Below are positions 1 to 8,607 of a DNA stretch of 40,495 bases, piece by piece. This stretch comes from DASXTB01 sp036505615. Its GTDB lineage: Bacteria; Acidobacteriota; UBA6911; JACQSX01. The notes beneath the pieces are model-generated. The model searched no databases. It worked only from the letters and a program-made list of their open reading frames with translations, and was not told the DNA's origin. The stretch spans positions 1-40,495 of the forward strand of contig DASXTB010000477.1 in assembly GCA_036505615.1 (NCBI GenBank). Direction: 5' to 3'. Made by a program: the position numbers and the translations under genes. Positions within the stretch are counted from its first letter, which is position 1, and the number at the start of each line of letters is the position of its first letter.

Positions 1-1
1 A

Positions 2-82
2 GATGAGCGTGACGTGGGTGACGAGGAGTTTGAGAATCTCGCCAGTTCCGCGCCACCGGACGAAGAGGATTCAGAGGAATAG
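2..82 (+). CDS. 3' end of an unidentified gene (acidic C-terminal tail)
   Basis: The window opens inside a plus-strand reading frame that ends with TAG at 80-82. The visible 26 residues are strongly acidic (EEFENLASS, then PPDEEDSEE). A tail like this is typical of many soluble proteins and does not identify a family. The next gene starts 21 bases downstream on the same strand, so the two may be co-transcribed. The frame is open to the window edge, which is the only evidence for coding. Confidence 0.4.
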   Translation, partial: DERDVGDEEFENLASSAPPDEEDSEE

Positions 83-103
83 CGATTCGGTATTGGAGGA
101 TTG

Positions 104-292
104 ATGGCTAGAAATGCGGGAAGCTTTGCCAAAAGACAGAAAGAGAAGAGCCGCCAGGAACGACAAAAGACAAAAGCGGCGCGCCGCGCGGAAATCAGAC
201 AGTTGAAAAAAGACCGCCCCTCTCGTGAAGCCGGATACGATCCGGACTTGGAAGGAATCGTCCCCGGCCCTCAGCCACCTTTGGAAGAATAA
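104..292 (+). CDS. Small basic hypothetical protein (62 aa)
   Basis: The ATG at 104 follows GGAGGA at 95-100. A TTG directly before it would touch the Shine-Dalgarno, so ATG is preferred although its spacing is short. The N-terminal two thirds is a run of Lys, Arg, Gln and Ala (KRQKEKSRQERQKTKAARR) that should form a highly charged helix. The C-terminus is acidic and proline-rich (DPDLEGIVPGPQPPLEE). There is no membrane segment or signal peptide. The composition would suit binding of nucleic acid or ribosomes, but no known family is recognised. It follows the acidic-tailed gene closely, so one operon is likely. Confidence 0.5.
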   Translation: MARNAGSFAKRQKEKSRQERQKTKAARRAEIRQLKKDRPSREAGYDPDLEGIVPGPQPPLEE

Positions 293-300
293 AAAGTATT

Positions 301-343
301 CAACACAAAGTCACAGAGGATGCGAAGATAACGCAGAGAACGG
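301..343. repeat. Degenerate CACAGAG-type intergenic repeat
   Basis: The stretch CAACACAAAGTCACAGAGGA followed by a second GCAGAGAACGG segment resembles the CACAGAGGACACAGAG-like decayed repeats scattered between genes in many environmental bacterial genomes. Together with the relic described at 393-581, it fills the otherwise gene-free interval 293-675. Confidence 0.35.
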
Positions 344-392
344 GGCTGAAGTATCGCGGCTCAGATTTCTTCTCACGCCCCTGGCCTCGCTA

Positions 393-581
393 GGTGCGGC
401 GGGCAACTCCAGCAGGAAACAACTCTCGGTTTTCCTCCCTATCTGCCGTGGCACAGGGGCGCACCGATTCATGAATGTCACGGCGCAACCGTTCCTGCTC
501 GGTTTTCTCTTCCCAGGCGTTCAACGCGGCGCGGATCAGGCCGGATTTAGTTGGAATCCCGAGCCGGTTAACAGCTTTTTC
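393..581 (-). pseudogene. Possible relic of a ribbon-helix-helix antitoxin C-terminus
   Basis: On the minus strand a frame ending with TAG at 390-392 reads RLGIPTKSGLIRAALNAWEE, then QERLRRDIHESVRP. This has the rhythm of the CopG/ParD-type antitoxin helix (a short strand, then xSxLIRxALxxW, then a charged tail). No matching N-terminal strand, start codon with ribosome site, or MazF-like toxin follows downstream. The frame also runs under the promoter and signal-peptide region of the peptidase gene. It is read as a decayed antitoxin fragment. A chance open frame is the main alternative. Confidence 0.25.
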
Positions 582-675
582 TGGAATGGGGCGATTGTGT
601 GGCAAGAATACCGAAGAAATTGCCCGAGTTGCTCCAGTCGCCGCAATTTCATCGCTCATTCCGAGGAGTATCGCC

Positions 676-2763
676 ATGACTAAGCGCTCCCTCTCGATAT
701 TAGCTCTCGTTTTTTCCCTGGCTGTCTCATTGACAGCGCCAGCCGACAATGGCCGGCGCGTGCCCACAGTTGAAGATTTATTGAAGGTGAAGTCTGTGGG
801 TGGCGCTCAAATTTCACCGGATGGCAGGTGGGTTGCCTATGGTGTTTTCGACAGCGACTTCAAGCAGGATGCTTTCGTTGGCCAACTCTGGCTGGTCAAC
901 ACCGTTACCGGTCATCAATATCAACTGACACGGGGAGAAAAATCCTCTTCCAATCCACGCTGGTCGCCAGCTGGGCAGTGGCTTGCCTTTACCAGTAATC
1001 GCGCCGGGGATAAGGATCAGATCTTCATCATCCGGCCTGATGGCGGCGAAGCGATACAATTGACAAAGTCAGAGACCGGAGTCTCTAACTACGCGTGGTC
1101 CGCCGACGGAAAAAGTATCGCCTTTACGGCCACCGATCCGGCTTCTCAGGCGCTGAAGGATCGCAAGGAGGTTCTGGGCGATTACGAAGTGATCCGCAAA
1201 GAGTATAAGCACTCTCACATCTGGACCTTCGACGTGGCCGGGGCCCTCAATGAGCCTGTGGCAGGGAAGCAGCACACCAAGGGCAAAGATTATAGTGTGG
1301 GATCGTTCTCCTGGTCGCCGGATGGATCGAAAATCGCCTTTAGCGCCACGATCAATCCGGACTTGATTCGGGGCAATACTGCCGACATCTATCTCTTGAA
1401 ACTGGACGACGACTCGGTGCGAAAGATTGTCTCAATGCCGGGCCCTGATAACAATCCCAAGTGGTCTCCCGACGGGAAGCAAATCGTCTTCTCTACCGCC
1501 ATGGGAAACGAGCGATACTTCGCCAGCAATTCCAAGCTGGCCGTCATTCCCGCCGAAGGCGGCACGCCGCGAAGTATTACGGACAACTTCGATGAGAGTC
1601 CGGGTCTTGTCGAATGGAATACCGGCGGAATCTATTTCTCTGCTCTTCAGAAAACAGCCTCGCACCTGTTTCGTGTTGACCCGGCCAGTGGTCAAATCAC
1701 TCGGGTCTCCGGGCCCGATGGCCTAATGGCCGGATCTTTTACATTCACTGCCGATGGGCGTCAGGTGGCTTTCACGGCTAGTTCTCCCACTTCTTTAAAC
1801 GAAGTGTTTATCTCTCCAGTCACAGATTTCGCGCCCCGCGCTCTGACCAACATGACAGAGCAAACCAACGCCTTCATTCTGGGCACACGAGAGATGATTT
1901 CGTGGAAGAGCCAAGATGGAACCACGATCGAAGGAGTGCTGATTAAGCCGGCCAAATTTGATCCCAGCAAGAAGTATCCGCTGCTGTGCGTCATCCATGG
2001 CGGCCCCACCGGAATCGACCGGCCCGCGCTTCTGTCGCCTGACACCCGTTATTATCCTTCCGATATTTGGGCCGCGCGCGGAGCGCTGATATTAAAGGTG
2101 AACTACCGCGGCAGCGCCGGATACGGCGAAAAATTCCGCAAGCTCAACATGCGCAATTTGGGCGTGGGCGACGCGTGGGACGTTTTATCGGGCGTGGATT
2201 ATCTAATTGACAAGGGTTGGGTGGACCCGGCCAGAGTCGGTTGTATGGGCTGGAGCCAGGGAGGGTACATCTCCGCTTTTCTCACGGCGTCTACCGATCG
2301 CTTCGCCGCCATTTCCGTGGGCGCAGGGATTTCGAACTGGGCGACGTATTACTACAACACAGACATCACGCCATTCACAATCAACTATCTGGGCGGCGAC
2401 CCTGTGGAGGATCCCGAGGTCTACAATAAGACCTCGCCCATGTCTTACATCAAGAAAGCGCGCACTCCCACACTGATTCAGCACGGCGAGCTTGACCGCC
2501 GTGTCCCGATTGCCAATGCTTACGAGCTTCGCCAGGGACTGGAAGACCGCGGCGTAAAAGTTGAGATGATCGTCTATAAAAGCTTTCCCCATGGCATCAC
2601 CAAGCCCAAGGCGATGCGCGCGGTCATGCAACATAACCTCGCGTGGTTCAACCACTACCTGTGGGGCGATCCATTACCCGATTTCGCCAACCCTGAACTG
2701 CCCAAGAAAGAAGGCAAGGAAAGGGAAGCCAAGGAAGAAGAAAGGAAACCACTGGGCAATTGA
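676..2763 (+). CDS. Secreted S9-family peptidase (acylaminoacyl/dipeptidyl peptidase type)
   Basis: 695 aa. The start is ATG 676 with GAGGAG at 663-668; the frame is open further upstream but that part has no ribosome site. Residues 1-22 form a signal peptide (KRSLSILALVFSLAVSL). Residues about 35-390 are a beta-propeller with repeated SPDG(R/K)xxAF blades like TolB/WD40. The rest is an alpha/beta hydrolase. The catalytic triad is visible: Ser527 in GWSQGG, Asp607 in GELDRR and His639 in FPHG, with an oxyanion motif HGGPTG near residue 445. The propeller restricts access to small peptides, so the likely role is periplasmic oligopeptide degradation. The tail is Lys/Glu-rich. It faces the convergent dinB-like gene across palindromic repeats. 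Confidence 0.93.
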   Translation: MTKRSLSILALVFSLAVSLTAPADNGRRVPTVEDLLKVKSVGGAQISPDGRWVAYGVFDSDFKQDAFVGQLWLVNTVTGHQYQLTRGEKSSSNPRWSPAGQWLAFTSNRAGDKDQIFIIRPDGGEAIQLTKSETGVSNYAWSADGKSIAFTATDPASQALKDRKEVLGDYEVIRKEYKHSHIWTFDVAGALNEPVAGKQHTKGKDYSVGSFSWSPDGSKIAFSATINPDLIRGNTADIYLLKLDDDSVRKIVSMPGPDNNPKWSPDGKQIVFSTAMGNERYFASNSKLAVIPAEGGTPRSITDNFDESPGLVEWNTGGIYFSALQKTASHLFRVDPASGQITRVSGPDGLMAGSFTFTADGRQVAFTASSPTSLNEVFISPVTDFAPRALTNMTEQTNAFILGTREMISWKSQDGTTIEGVLIKPAKFDPSKKYPLLCVIHGGPTGIDRPALLSPDTRYYPSDIWAARGALILKVNYRGSAGYGEKFRKLNMRNLGVGDAWDVLSGVDYLIDKGWVDPARVGCMGWSQGGYISAFLTASTDRFAAISVGAGISNWATYYYNTDITPFTINYLGGDPVEDPEVYNKTSPMSYIKKARTPTLIQHGELDRRVPIANAYELRQGLEDRGVKVEMIVYKSFPHGITKPKAMRAVMQHNLAWFNHYLWGDPLPDFANPELPKKEGKEREAKEEERKPLGN

Positions 2764-2827
2764 GCAAGGCTAGTGGGACAGTAACGCACATTCGCCAGAC
2801 GTCTCTCTCGGGTTTGGGCATTTTGTA

Positions 2828-2961
2828 GAGACGGCCCGGTGGGCCGTCTCCATGTCCGCGAAGCGGACCCTGGAGTTTGGACATTTTTGGAGAGACGGCC
2901 GGAGGGCCGTCTCCCGCACAATCTTTCATCGTGCAGGAGACGCCCCACGGGGCGTCTCTCC
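2828..2961. repeat. Cluster of three GAGACGGCC palindromes (REP-like), convergent intergenic region
   Basis: Three hairpins lie at 2828-2850, 2889-2914 and 2936-2961, each built on GGAGAGACGGCC or GGAGACGCCCC and its complement with a 2-4 base loop. Between them are GTCCGCGAAGCGGAC and GGAGTTTGGACATTTT, which recur with the other copies at 6460-6518 and 24076-24165. The cluster lies between two convergent genes (stops at 2763 and 3009), so it could act as a bidirectional terminator or mRNA-stabilising structure. No T-run follows, so a classical intrinsic terminator is not shown. Confidence 0.7.
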
Positions 2962-3008
2962 AATAGCGCCGCTTCGCGAGCGCAGCCCATTAACTCTGTT
3001 ACACTCCA

Positions 3009-3518
3009 TTAGAATCCGGCTTCATCGGCCGAGGGGCCGTAGAGCGCGGGCAGCGGAAGGTTGTTGAGTCGCAGGTAGACGCCAAGCTGGGCGCGATGGT
3101 GAATACTGTGGTTCATAACAGAGCCTCTCAAGACACCTATCCGAGGCAGCGTAAATATTGTTTTTCCGCCAGAGAGGAGCGACCAGGACTTCATCAGGTG
3201 TTCGTCATTGGCTCCGGCAATAGCCGCCCGACCCGCGGCGACGTTCTTGTCGAACAGTTGAAGTACTTCCTCAGGCGAGTTCACCTTGGGAGGCTGGTAG
3301 GGCGGTGCTCCCGGCGGAGCAATGTCCAGTGAGTCCTTCTCGATGGTGTAAATGGCCCAGCCCGGGAGCTCGGCGAGGTGTTGTGCCAGGCGGCCCAGGG
3401 TCATGGATTTCTCGTGAGGCTTCCAACCGAACTTGTCCTGCGGGACCCGCTCGAGAGTCTTGCGCGTGTTGGCCATCTCGTGGTCGTACTCGGGTAATAT
3501 TAATTGACTGAGTTTCAT
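3009..3518 (-). CDS. DinB family protein (putative metal-dependent thiol-linked enzyme)
   Basis: 169 aa; ATG at 3518 with GGAGGA 6 bases upstream, which decides the start over longer frames. The sequence is a typical DinB/DfsB four-helix bundle. The first helix contains EYDHEMANTRKTLERVP, the second LGRLAQHLAELPGW, and the last VMNHSIHHRAQLGVYLR. His47, His137 and His141 match the three metal-binding histidines of the superfamily. Members include bacillithiol- and mycothiol-dependent transferases and many uncharacterised damage-inducible proteins; the substrate cannot be told. It is monocistronic and convergent with the S9 peptidase. Confidence 0.85.
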   Translation of the reverse strand: MKLSQLILPEYDHEMANTRKTLERVPQDKFGWKPHEKSMTLGRLAQHLAELPGWAIYTIEKDSLDIAPPGAPPYQPPKVNSPEEVLQLFDKNVAAGRAAIAGANDEHLMKSWSLLSGGKTIFTLPRIGVLRGSVMNHSIHHRAQLGVYLRLNNLPLPALYGPSADEAGF

Positions 3519-3589
3519 TGTCTCCTCCAATCCGGGAGATTCTACACCAGGCATGTGAATATCTTGGCAGCTTGCATGCGACGGGATTG

Positions 3590-3665
3590 CAGAAGCCCGG
3601 CCATTCTGGCGCGCCGCGCCCTTCCGGCCGCGGTTCCGTGGGTGCACACAGCGACTGTGGCTAGC
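3590..3665. repeat. Copy of GCGCCCTTCCGGCCGCGG repeat family
   Basis: The interval 3519-3755 upstream of the dinB-like gene contains GCGCCGCGCCCTTCCGGCCG followed by CGGTTCCGTGGGTGCACACA. Nearly the same ~75 bases occur at 31085-31160, with an inverted arm at 30978-31012. It is a dispersed intergenic repeat with an internal GCCGCG/CGCGGC palindromic core. Confidence 0.6.
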
Positions 3666-3755
3666 CGGGGTACATCTCCTACCTCTCCGTCGCCCAGTCG
3701 ATCTTGGTGGTATGAGGTTGCTCGCTACGGAGACCGATTTTTTTTACTGGTCCGC

Positions 3756-5243
3756 CTACTTGCCGGCTTGCGCTTTTGCCCTCTTACGCTGCCTCAGAAC
3801 TTCGGCGTCCGGAAGACTCTTGTAGAAGGGGTCCAAGGGAAAGCAGCCGGAAACCAGTCCATTACGCGGTCCTGTAGTGCAATCGCTGAAGGTGCGGCAA
3901 ATCGACTTGGTCCGAAGTGGCGTGCCTGCCAGGACATCTGCCGCAAAATCGGGATAAGGCAGAATCAATCGCCCCAGTCCCACAAAATCGACATTCCCGT
4001 TGCGGACATTGTATTGCGCTACATGTGGAAGCCATTCCTGCAGATAGGAATAACCCGATCCTACGAAAGTCATCTGCGGAAAGGAGTTCTTTAGTTGCGC
4101 CGTGATCGAAATCTGCCGCGCCACGCCCAGCAGAGGATCCTCTGGCGGCAGATACCCGTCGGACGGTGGGAATATGGCCGGTCTTTGAATGTGAGGCGTG
4201 TAGTACGGACTTCCGGCTGTGATGCAGACCAGTCGGATATCCAGGTCCTGCAACAGCTTCAAAAACCGAATCGCTTCCTCCAGGTCGACCTGCAGTGGAT
4301 CAGACGGATCGGCGCCGAAAGCATAAGGGTACAGGCCGGTGTAGCTCTCGGGGACGCCATGACCCTCTTCGCCCATACGAAAGGGGAGCATGTCGAATGC
4401 GCTAAGCCTTACGCCGATCTCAAGCGAAGGCGCTTCGCTTCGAATGCGGGAGACAACTTCCCGTAAGAACCGTGTTCGATTTTCAAAACATCCTCCGTAG
4501 CGCCCTGGCCTGTTTACCGAACTGAGAAACTCGTGGCCCAGATACCCATGGCAATGTTTGATGTCAACGAAGTCAAAGCCGATATCGGCCGCATGCCTGG
4601 CGGCAGTAGTGAAGTCTTCCACCAGAACGGCAATCTCTGCGTCCGTCATGCAGGGGTAATCGGGTGAAATCCCAACGCGAGCGTCCAGAATTGGGTGGTG
4701 ATAGAGAATCAGTGGTTCCCGTCTCTTCTTCACATTGGGGCAGGAGAAGCGCCCGGAATGAGTCAGTTGAAGACCGACGAGCAGGTCGTCGGTCGTGCCG
4801 AAGCGCGCCTTGTGCTCCTCGAGCAGTGTCGCTCTGAGGCTGGCAATCGAAGATTTATTTTGCTCCAGGAAGACCAGTTGGTTGGGGTTTGCCCGTCCAT
4901 CGGGCCTTACAGCAACCGCCTCACCTCCCCAGATCAGCTTGGCCCCGCTCTGCCCGAAACGCCGCCAACGGCGAAGCGTCAGCTCGCTTGGCTTTCCATC
5001 AGCAGCTCCATCCCATCCTTCCATGGGAAGAACGCAAAAGCGGTTTCCGATCTGGCGCCCGATCCAATTCCTGCTTGGGACGTTTTCCGACAGCCATGGG
5101 AAAGGCTGCGCCAGAGGCGCCGAAGGGCCCGTCTCGACAGCGTCATCGAATTCCATCGGTATGGGGAGAGTAGAAATGTGGCGCCGAAACTCTGCTGCTG
5201 ATTTCAGAGAGGCCATGCGCGGATATCGGGCCGGCGAAGTCAT
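3756..5243 (-). CDS. NADH:flavin oxidoreductase, Old Yellow Enzyme family
   Basis: 495 aa FMN-dependent TIM-barrel protein. Visible family features are VLPMEGWDG near the first strand, LQLTHSGRFS, the FVDIKHCHGYLGHEFLS segment that positions FMN and substrate, NRPGRYGG-xxENRTRFLREVV, and a late VGSGYSYLQEW strand followed by FVGLGRLILPYPDF. The C-terminal 50 residues carry CRTFSDCTTG and GLVSGCFPLD. Their cysteines recall the Fe-S cluster region of larger 2,4-dienoyl-CoA-reductase-like members, but there are too few and the NAD(P)H-binding domain is missing. The start ATG overlaps the stop of the upstream gene (ATGA), so translation is coupled. The substrate is unknown; the pairing with a DapA-like aldolase suggests a small catabolic pathway. 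Confidence 0.85.
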   Translation of the reverse strand: MTSPARYPRMASLKSAAEFRRHISTLPIPMEFDDAVETGPSAPLAQPFPWLSENVPSRNWIGRQIGNRFCVLPMEGWDGAADGKPSELTLRRWRRFGQSGAKLIWGGEAVAVRPDGRANPNQLVFLEQNKSSIASLRATLLEEHKARFGTTDDLLVGLQLTHSGRFSCPNVKKRREPLILYHHPILDARVGISPDYPCMTDAEIAVLVEDFTTAARHAADIGFDFVDIKHCHGYLGHEFLSSVNRPGRYGGCFENRTRFLREVVSRIRSEAPSLEIGVRLSAFDMLPFRMGEEGHGVPESYTGLYPYAFGADPSDPLQVDLEEAIRFLKLLQDLDIRLVCITAGSPYYTPHIQRPAIFPPSDGYLPPEDPLLGVARQISITAQLKNSFPQMTFVGSGYSYLQEWLPHVAQYNVRNGNVDFVGLGRLILPYPDFAADVLAGTPLRTKSICRTFSDCTTGPRNGLVSGCFPLDPFYKSLPDAEVLRQRKRAKAQAGK

Positions 5244-6226
5244 GTCTCCATCAATCTATCGAGCCGTTGCGCAATATTTTGCAGAATCTCCAGGTCCGTC
5301 GAAGGGCGCCTGGGCGATTGCGGATGCGGCTGATCGCAGGGAATAAGTCCCCGAAGCTTGAGGAATTGTGCCGCGCTATGCCGGTAAGCCGGGACGGGAT
5401 CCCGGAAAGCAAATGATCCCAGGTACTGCAGCAGGTCATTGAAGGCAAAAAACTCCGCCTCGCCTTTTGCCCAGTGATTGTCACGGCGGGTGAAGGCGTC
5501 GGGGGCAAAGGCCGCCAGCCCCAGCAGGTAATCGCTTCCGTACATGACCATGTCGATGGCAAGGTCATTTCCCGTATAGATCTTGAAATCAGGCCGCAGG
5601 CGGTCCCGGAGTTCCAGCCTTTCCCATTCCAGCCGTCGATCCAGCGATGAGTGCTTCATACCCAGAATTTGAGGAATTCGCATCAACCTATCCACTGCTT
5701 CCAGCGAGTAGATTTGCCCGAAAGGAGCAAACATTTCCCCCAGCTCGAAAGCCAACAACCCATCGCAACGGGAGGCGACTGCCTGATAGACCGCAGCGAT
5801 TTCGTCGGTGCTCTTTCCTTTCAAAGCCGAACATTGAAACAAGATCGGAGTGCCGCCGTGAGAGCAAATGGAATCGACCTGGCCAAGATACAGGTCGACA
5901 ATCGGGCCGCCGCGGCCCTCGATGAAAGCGCCGGCCACGAAGCGCCGGCCACTCATCACCTGACGAGTAATTTTCAGCACCTCGGCTCGATCCTGCTGAG
6001 AAAGCAGATGGACGTAGCCGGTGTCCATGTTCACGGCTGGAGTCAAACCGCTTCGGGCGGTGAAATCCACCAGCCGCGCAAAGTTTGGAAAGTCAGGGGT
6101 CCCCTTCTGGTCAAATGGGAGCAGCACCGCGCAGATCCCTTCGATCTTTCTGTGGGGCGCGATGCGGTTCAAGCAATTCTCAATGGGAAACGCCTTCGGA
6201 GTGGGAATCAATTTTTCTGGGCGCAT
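5240..6226 (-). CDS. Dihydrodipicolinate synthase (DapA/NAL) superfamily protein, non-canonical
   Basis: 328 aa class I aldolase-like barrel. The Schiff-base lysine is Lys191 in ILGMKHSS. The canonical GTTGE substrate loop is replaced by MDTGY (about residues 67-71), and the catalytic Tyr of the YNVP motif is Phe130 (ILFQCSALKG). True dihydrodipicolinate synthase and N-acetylneuraminate lyase use that Tyr, so lysine biosynthesis is unlikely. It probably condenses, cleaves or dehydrates another 2-oxo acid or sugar-acid substrate. It is the first gene of a two-gene operon with the OYE-type oxidoreductase, overlapping by 4 bases. ATG 6226 has no strong ribosome site. Confidence 0.8.
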   Translation of the reverse strand: MRPEKLIPTPKAFPIENCLNRIAPHRKIEGICAVLLPFDQKGTPDFPNFARLVDFTARSGLTPAVNMDTGYVHLLSQQDRAEVLKITRQVMSGRRFVAGAFIEGRGGPIVDLYLGQVDSICSHGGTPILFQCSALKGKSTDEIAAVYQAVASRCDGLLAFELGEMFAPFGQIYSLEAVDRLMRIPQILGMKHSSLDRRLEWERLELRDRLRPDFKIYTGNDLAIDMVMYGSDYLLGLAAFAPDAFTRRDNHWAKGEAEFFAFNDLLQYLGSFAFRDPVPAYRHSAAQFLKLRGLIPCDQPHPQSPRRPSTDLEILQNIAQRLDRLMET

Positions 6227-6721
6227 TTGAAAACTGCAGGCCTTTTTTTAGGCTCCTTCGATGCTGAAATCGCGGACGCCTTTCGTCTCGTTAATAACGA
6301 ATGTTACCACAGCAGAATCGTCACACAAGAAGCACTCCTGTAGGAAAGGCACGGGAAAAATTGTCATCGACAGCGAATCAAGGCCACCCTGGCATCCTCT
6401 AAAGGTGCTCTGGACCGCGAAGCGATCATTGGAGTTTCTACATTTTGTGAGCGGACGCTGGAGTTTGGACATTTTGGAGAGACGGCCTGAGGGCCGTCTC
6501 ATGTCCGCGAAGCGGACCAATAACAGTAGCCGGGGGTGCCCAGGCGCGCAGCGCCAGGCACTCCCGGTCAGCGATTCCCCGTACGGAATCGGACCACGCA
6601 AGCGGTCCCATTTTTTCCTTCATTTTTCCTTCAAAATGTAGAAACTCGAACCCCCGGCGTTACAAGCCCGGGCTGAAACCCTTCGGGAGAGGCCGCTGAA
6701 AGCGCGTTGAAACGAAGGGCT
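6227..6721. other. Gene-free interval packed with hairpins
   Basis: No convincing gene. It contains one GAGACGGCC palindrome (6476-6500) with the family flanks GGAGTTTGGACATTTT and GTCCGCGAAGCGGACC. It also holds a GGGTGCC...GGCACTCCC hairpin near 6533-6565, the palindrome GATTCCCCGTACGGAATC at about 6571-6588, GGACC...GGTCC beside it, and CCCGGGCTGAAACCC-like pairs near 6650-6680. Open frames across it follow the palindromes and lack ribosome sites. It separates the 3' end of the TolC gene from the start of the DapA-like gene. Confidence 0.6.
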
Positions 6722-8431
6722 TCAATTCTTGCTTTTTGGCTCCTGCGGATTGGTGTTGTTGGCGTTTCCTTGTTTGGCCGTCTGAATATCGCTGGCCGAA
6801 AGAATAGTAAAAGTGGCCTTTTGCAGCGCCGTAATCGCCTCCCTGTAATCGATCAGCGCGCGCAGTTCGCGTAACTGCGCTTCCTCAAGGTCCCGCTGAT
6901 ACTGCAACACCAGGAAAGTGGTGGACAGTCCGGTCTGGAATCGTCTCGTTTCTCCATCCAGCCGCTCTACGGAAAGCTGGCTCGCCACTTTGGCAGCTTC
7001 GACGCGCTTGCGGTTGGTTTCGATGGATTCGGCCGCGTTGCGCACTTCCACGATAATCTGCTCCTCGACGTTTTTCACCTGCGAAACGGTTTGCAGCCTC
7101 TGCAGGTTCAATTGAGCCAGCTGCATGCTATTCTGGCGATTGCGCAACGGAATCTCGACTCGGACGCTTGCCGTGTAGCTGCGAAAATCTTGTCCGAACA
7201 CCTGGCTGTAAAGCGGGCCCAGAGCTCCAAACAGCGGAGAGTCTGGATTTAACGCCCCGTTTTTGAGCGGCGCCCCCGACAGCCCGGTGGCGATGTAGCT
7301 TGTAATCAGGTCGACTTTCCATTTACCTTCCTGACGATAAAACTGCTGGTCCACCGCGGTGCGCGCCAACTGAATCTGCATTTGATTGATTTCCGGGCGG
7401 TTCGCTATCGCGGTCCGGATCGCCTCATCCAGATTCACTTTGAATTCAATGAATGCCGGTTCTTCCGTGGGAATCAGACTCAAATTCCACAAATCAGACT
7501 TGGGGTCGGCTGTAAGGAGGCGCTTGAGGCTGTTCTGAGCAGTGCTGATTCCTTCCGCCGAGGCGATGGTGTCCTGTTCACGCGTGGCTACTTCGGCTCG
7601 AGCAGCGGTGATATCAATTCCTGCCAGAGTTCCAATATCGAAGCGCTTCTTATTGTCTTCATACTGCTGCCAGGCAAGTTCCATAGAGCGGCGTTTGATG
7701 CTTTGGTTCCGAATGCTGAACACCAGCTCCCAGTACTGGTCGTTGACCTTACGCACGATATCGGCAACCTTCTGCTCAAACTGGCTTTGATTCAGTTTGA
7801 GATCCAGGTTGATTAAGGAAAGTTGACGTTTGGTTTGAGTCCTCACGTAGCCGCGAAGCAATGGCTGTGTGAAAGTCAGCGCCAGGGTGGAACTGTATTG
7901 AGGATTGACAGTGAGCAACTGGCTGTTACTGTGCAGTCGCGAGGAAAGCCAGTCGACGCTGTAGGACGCTCCCCAGGGAAGATTCTGAGTGAGGTGACTG
8001 TTCCAGAACCCGCGTATGCTCTGGAAGGTAGCCACTCCGGCGCCGGCGGTGATCACCGATCCAGTGGGTGTCGTGTTGTCCGAATATCCGCCCTCAACGA
8101 CCGCAATCGGATCATAGAAACCCTGCACGCCGACGTAACGCTTTTCATTGATATCCTCGTTGAAATCCTCGATAGCGATTTCCAAATTGTTAATTAAGGC
8201 CAGTTTAATGGCGTCCTTGAGAGTCAGATCCATAAATCGACCGGACCGTCGTGCCCCCTCTACATACGATTCTGCGGTCATGCTGGCCGGCGGCCTGTCG
8301 GTGGGAGCTGCCTGCTGTTGAGCAGAGACAAGAGCAGTCGCGGTTTCTCTTGAGGAGCGATTTTGGCCTTGCGCTGCGCTTGCGATCAAAAGGACAACAC
8401 AGAAAATACTGAAGACCTGATGGCGCGACAT
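6722..8431 (-). CDS. TolC family outer membrane efflux channel
   Basis: 569 aa; ATG 8431 with GGAGGA 7 bases upstream (a longer frame exists without a site). The signal peptide is HQVFSIFCVVLLIASAAQG. Two outer-membrane efflux protein repeats follow, marked by LTLKDAIKLALINNLEIAIEDFN at the start of repeat one and NLDEAIRTAIANRPEINQMQIQL at the start of repeat two. There are long amphipathic helices such as QLNLQRLQTVSQVKNVEEQI and a late QTGLSTTFLVLQYQRDLEEAQ helix-turn. The C-terminal 15 residues are Asn/Lys-rich and probably unstructured. Such proteins form trimeric channels for RND or ABC exporters or type I secretion. No inner-membrane partner is adjacent, so its pump must lie elsewhere. 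Confidence 0.9.
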   Translation of the reverse strand: MSRHQVFSIFCVVLLIASAAQGQNRSSRETATALVSAQQQAAPTDRPPASMTAESYVEGARRSGRFMDLTLKDAIKLALINNLEIAIEDFNEDINEKRYVGVQGFYDPIAVVEGGYSDNTTPTGSVITAGAGVATFQSIRGFWNSHLTQNLPWGASYSVDWLSSRLHSNSQLLTVNPQYSSTLALTFTQPLLRGYVRTQTKRQLSLINLDLKLNQSQFEQKVADIVRKVNDQYWELVFSIRNQSIKRRSMELAWQQYEDNKKRFDIGTLAGIDITAARAEVATREQDTIASAEGISTAQNSLKRLLTADPKSDLWNLSLIPTEEPAFIEFKVNLDEAIRTAIANRPEINQMQIQLARTAVDQQFYRQEGKWKVDLITSYIATGLSGAPLKNGALNPDSPLFGALGPLYSQVFGQDFRSYTASVRVEIPLRNRQNSMQLAQLNLQRLQTVSQVKNVEEQIIVEVRNAAESIETNRKRVEAAKVASQLSVERLDGETRRFQTGLSTTFLVLQYQRDLEEAQLRELRALIDYREAITALQKATFTILSASDIQTAKQGNANNTNPQEPKSKN

Positions 8432-8607
8432 AGTGATTCCTCCGAAATTTAGAATAGAAGGCGATTTGGACAATACGACGTGCCCAGATTATTCACAAAA
8501 ATCATTGAGAGCACACAGAGAATTGCACAGCAGAGCCCGCAACAAAAGGCCGTTCACGATCACGTCCACTCACGATCACGTCCACGTCAACGGCTGTTAA
8601 TCTCATT

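Noticed and set aside
3504..4094. 196-codon plus-strand open frame
   Set aside because: It runs antisense over the OYE gene and the repeat region, lacks a ribosome site and has no family resemblance.
6261..6641. 126-codon plus-strand open frame in the 6.2-6.7 kb gap
   Set aside because: Its sequence is mostly the translated palindromic repeats, with no ribosome site. A similar frame occurs on the opposite strand for the same reason.
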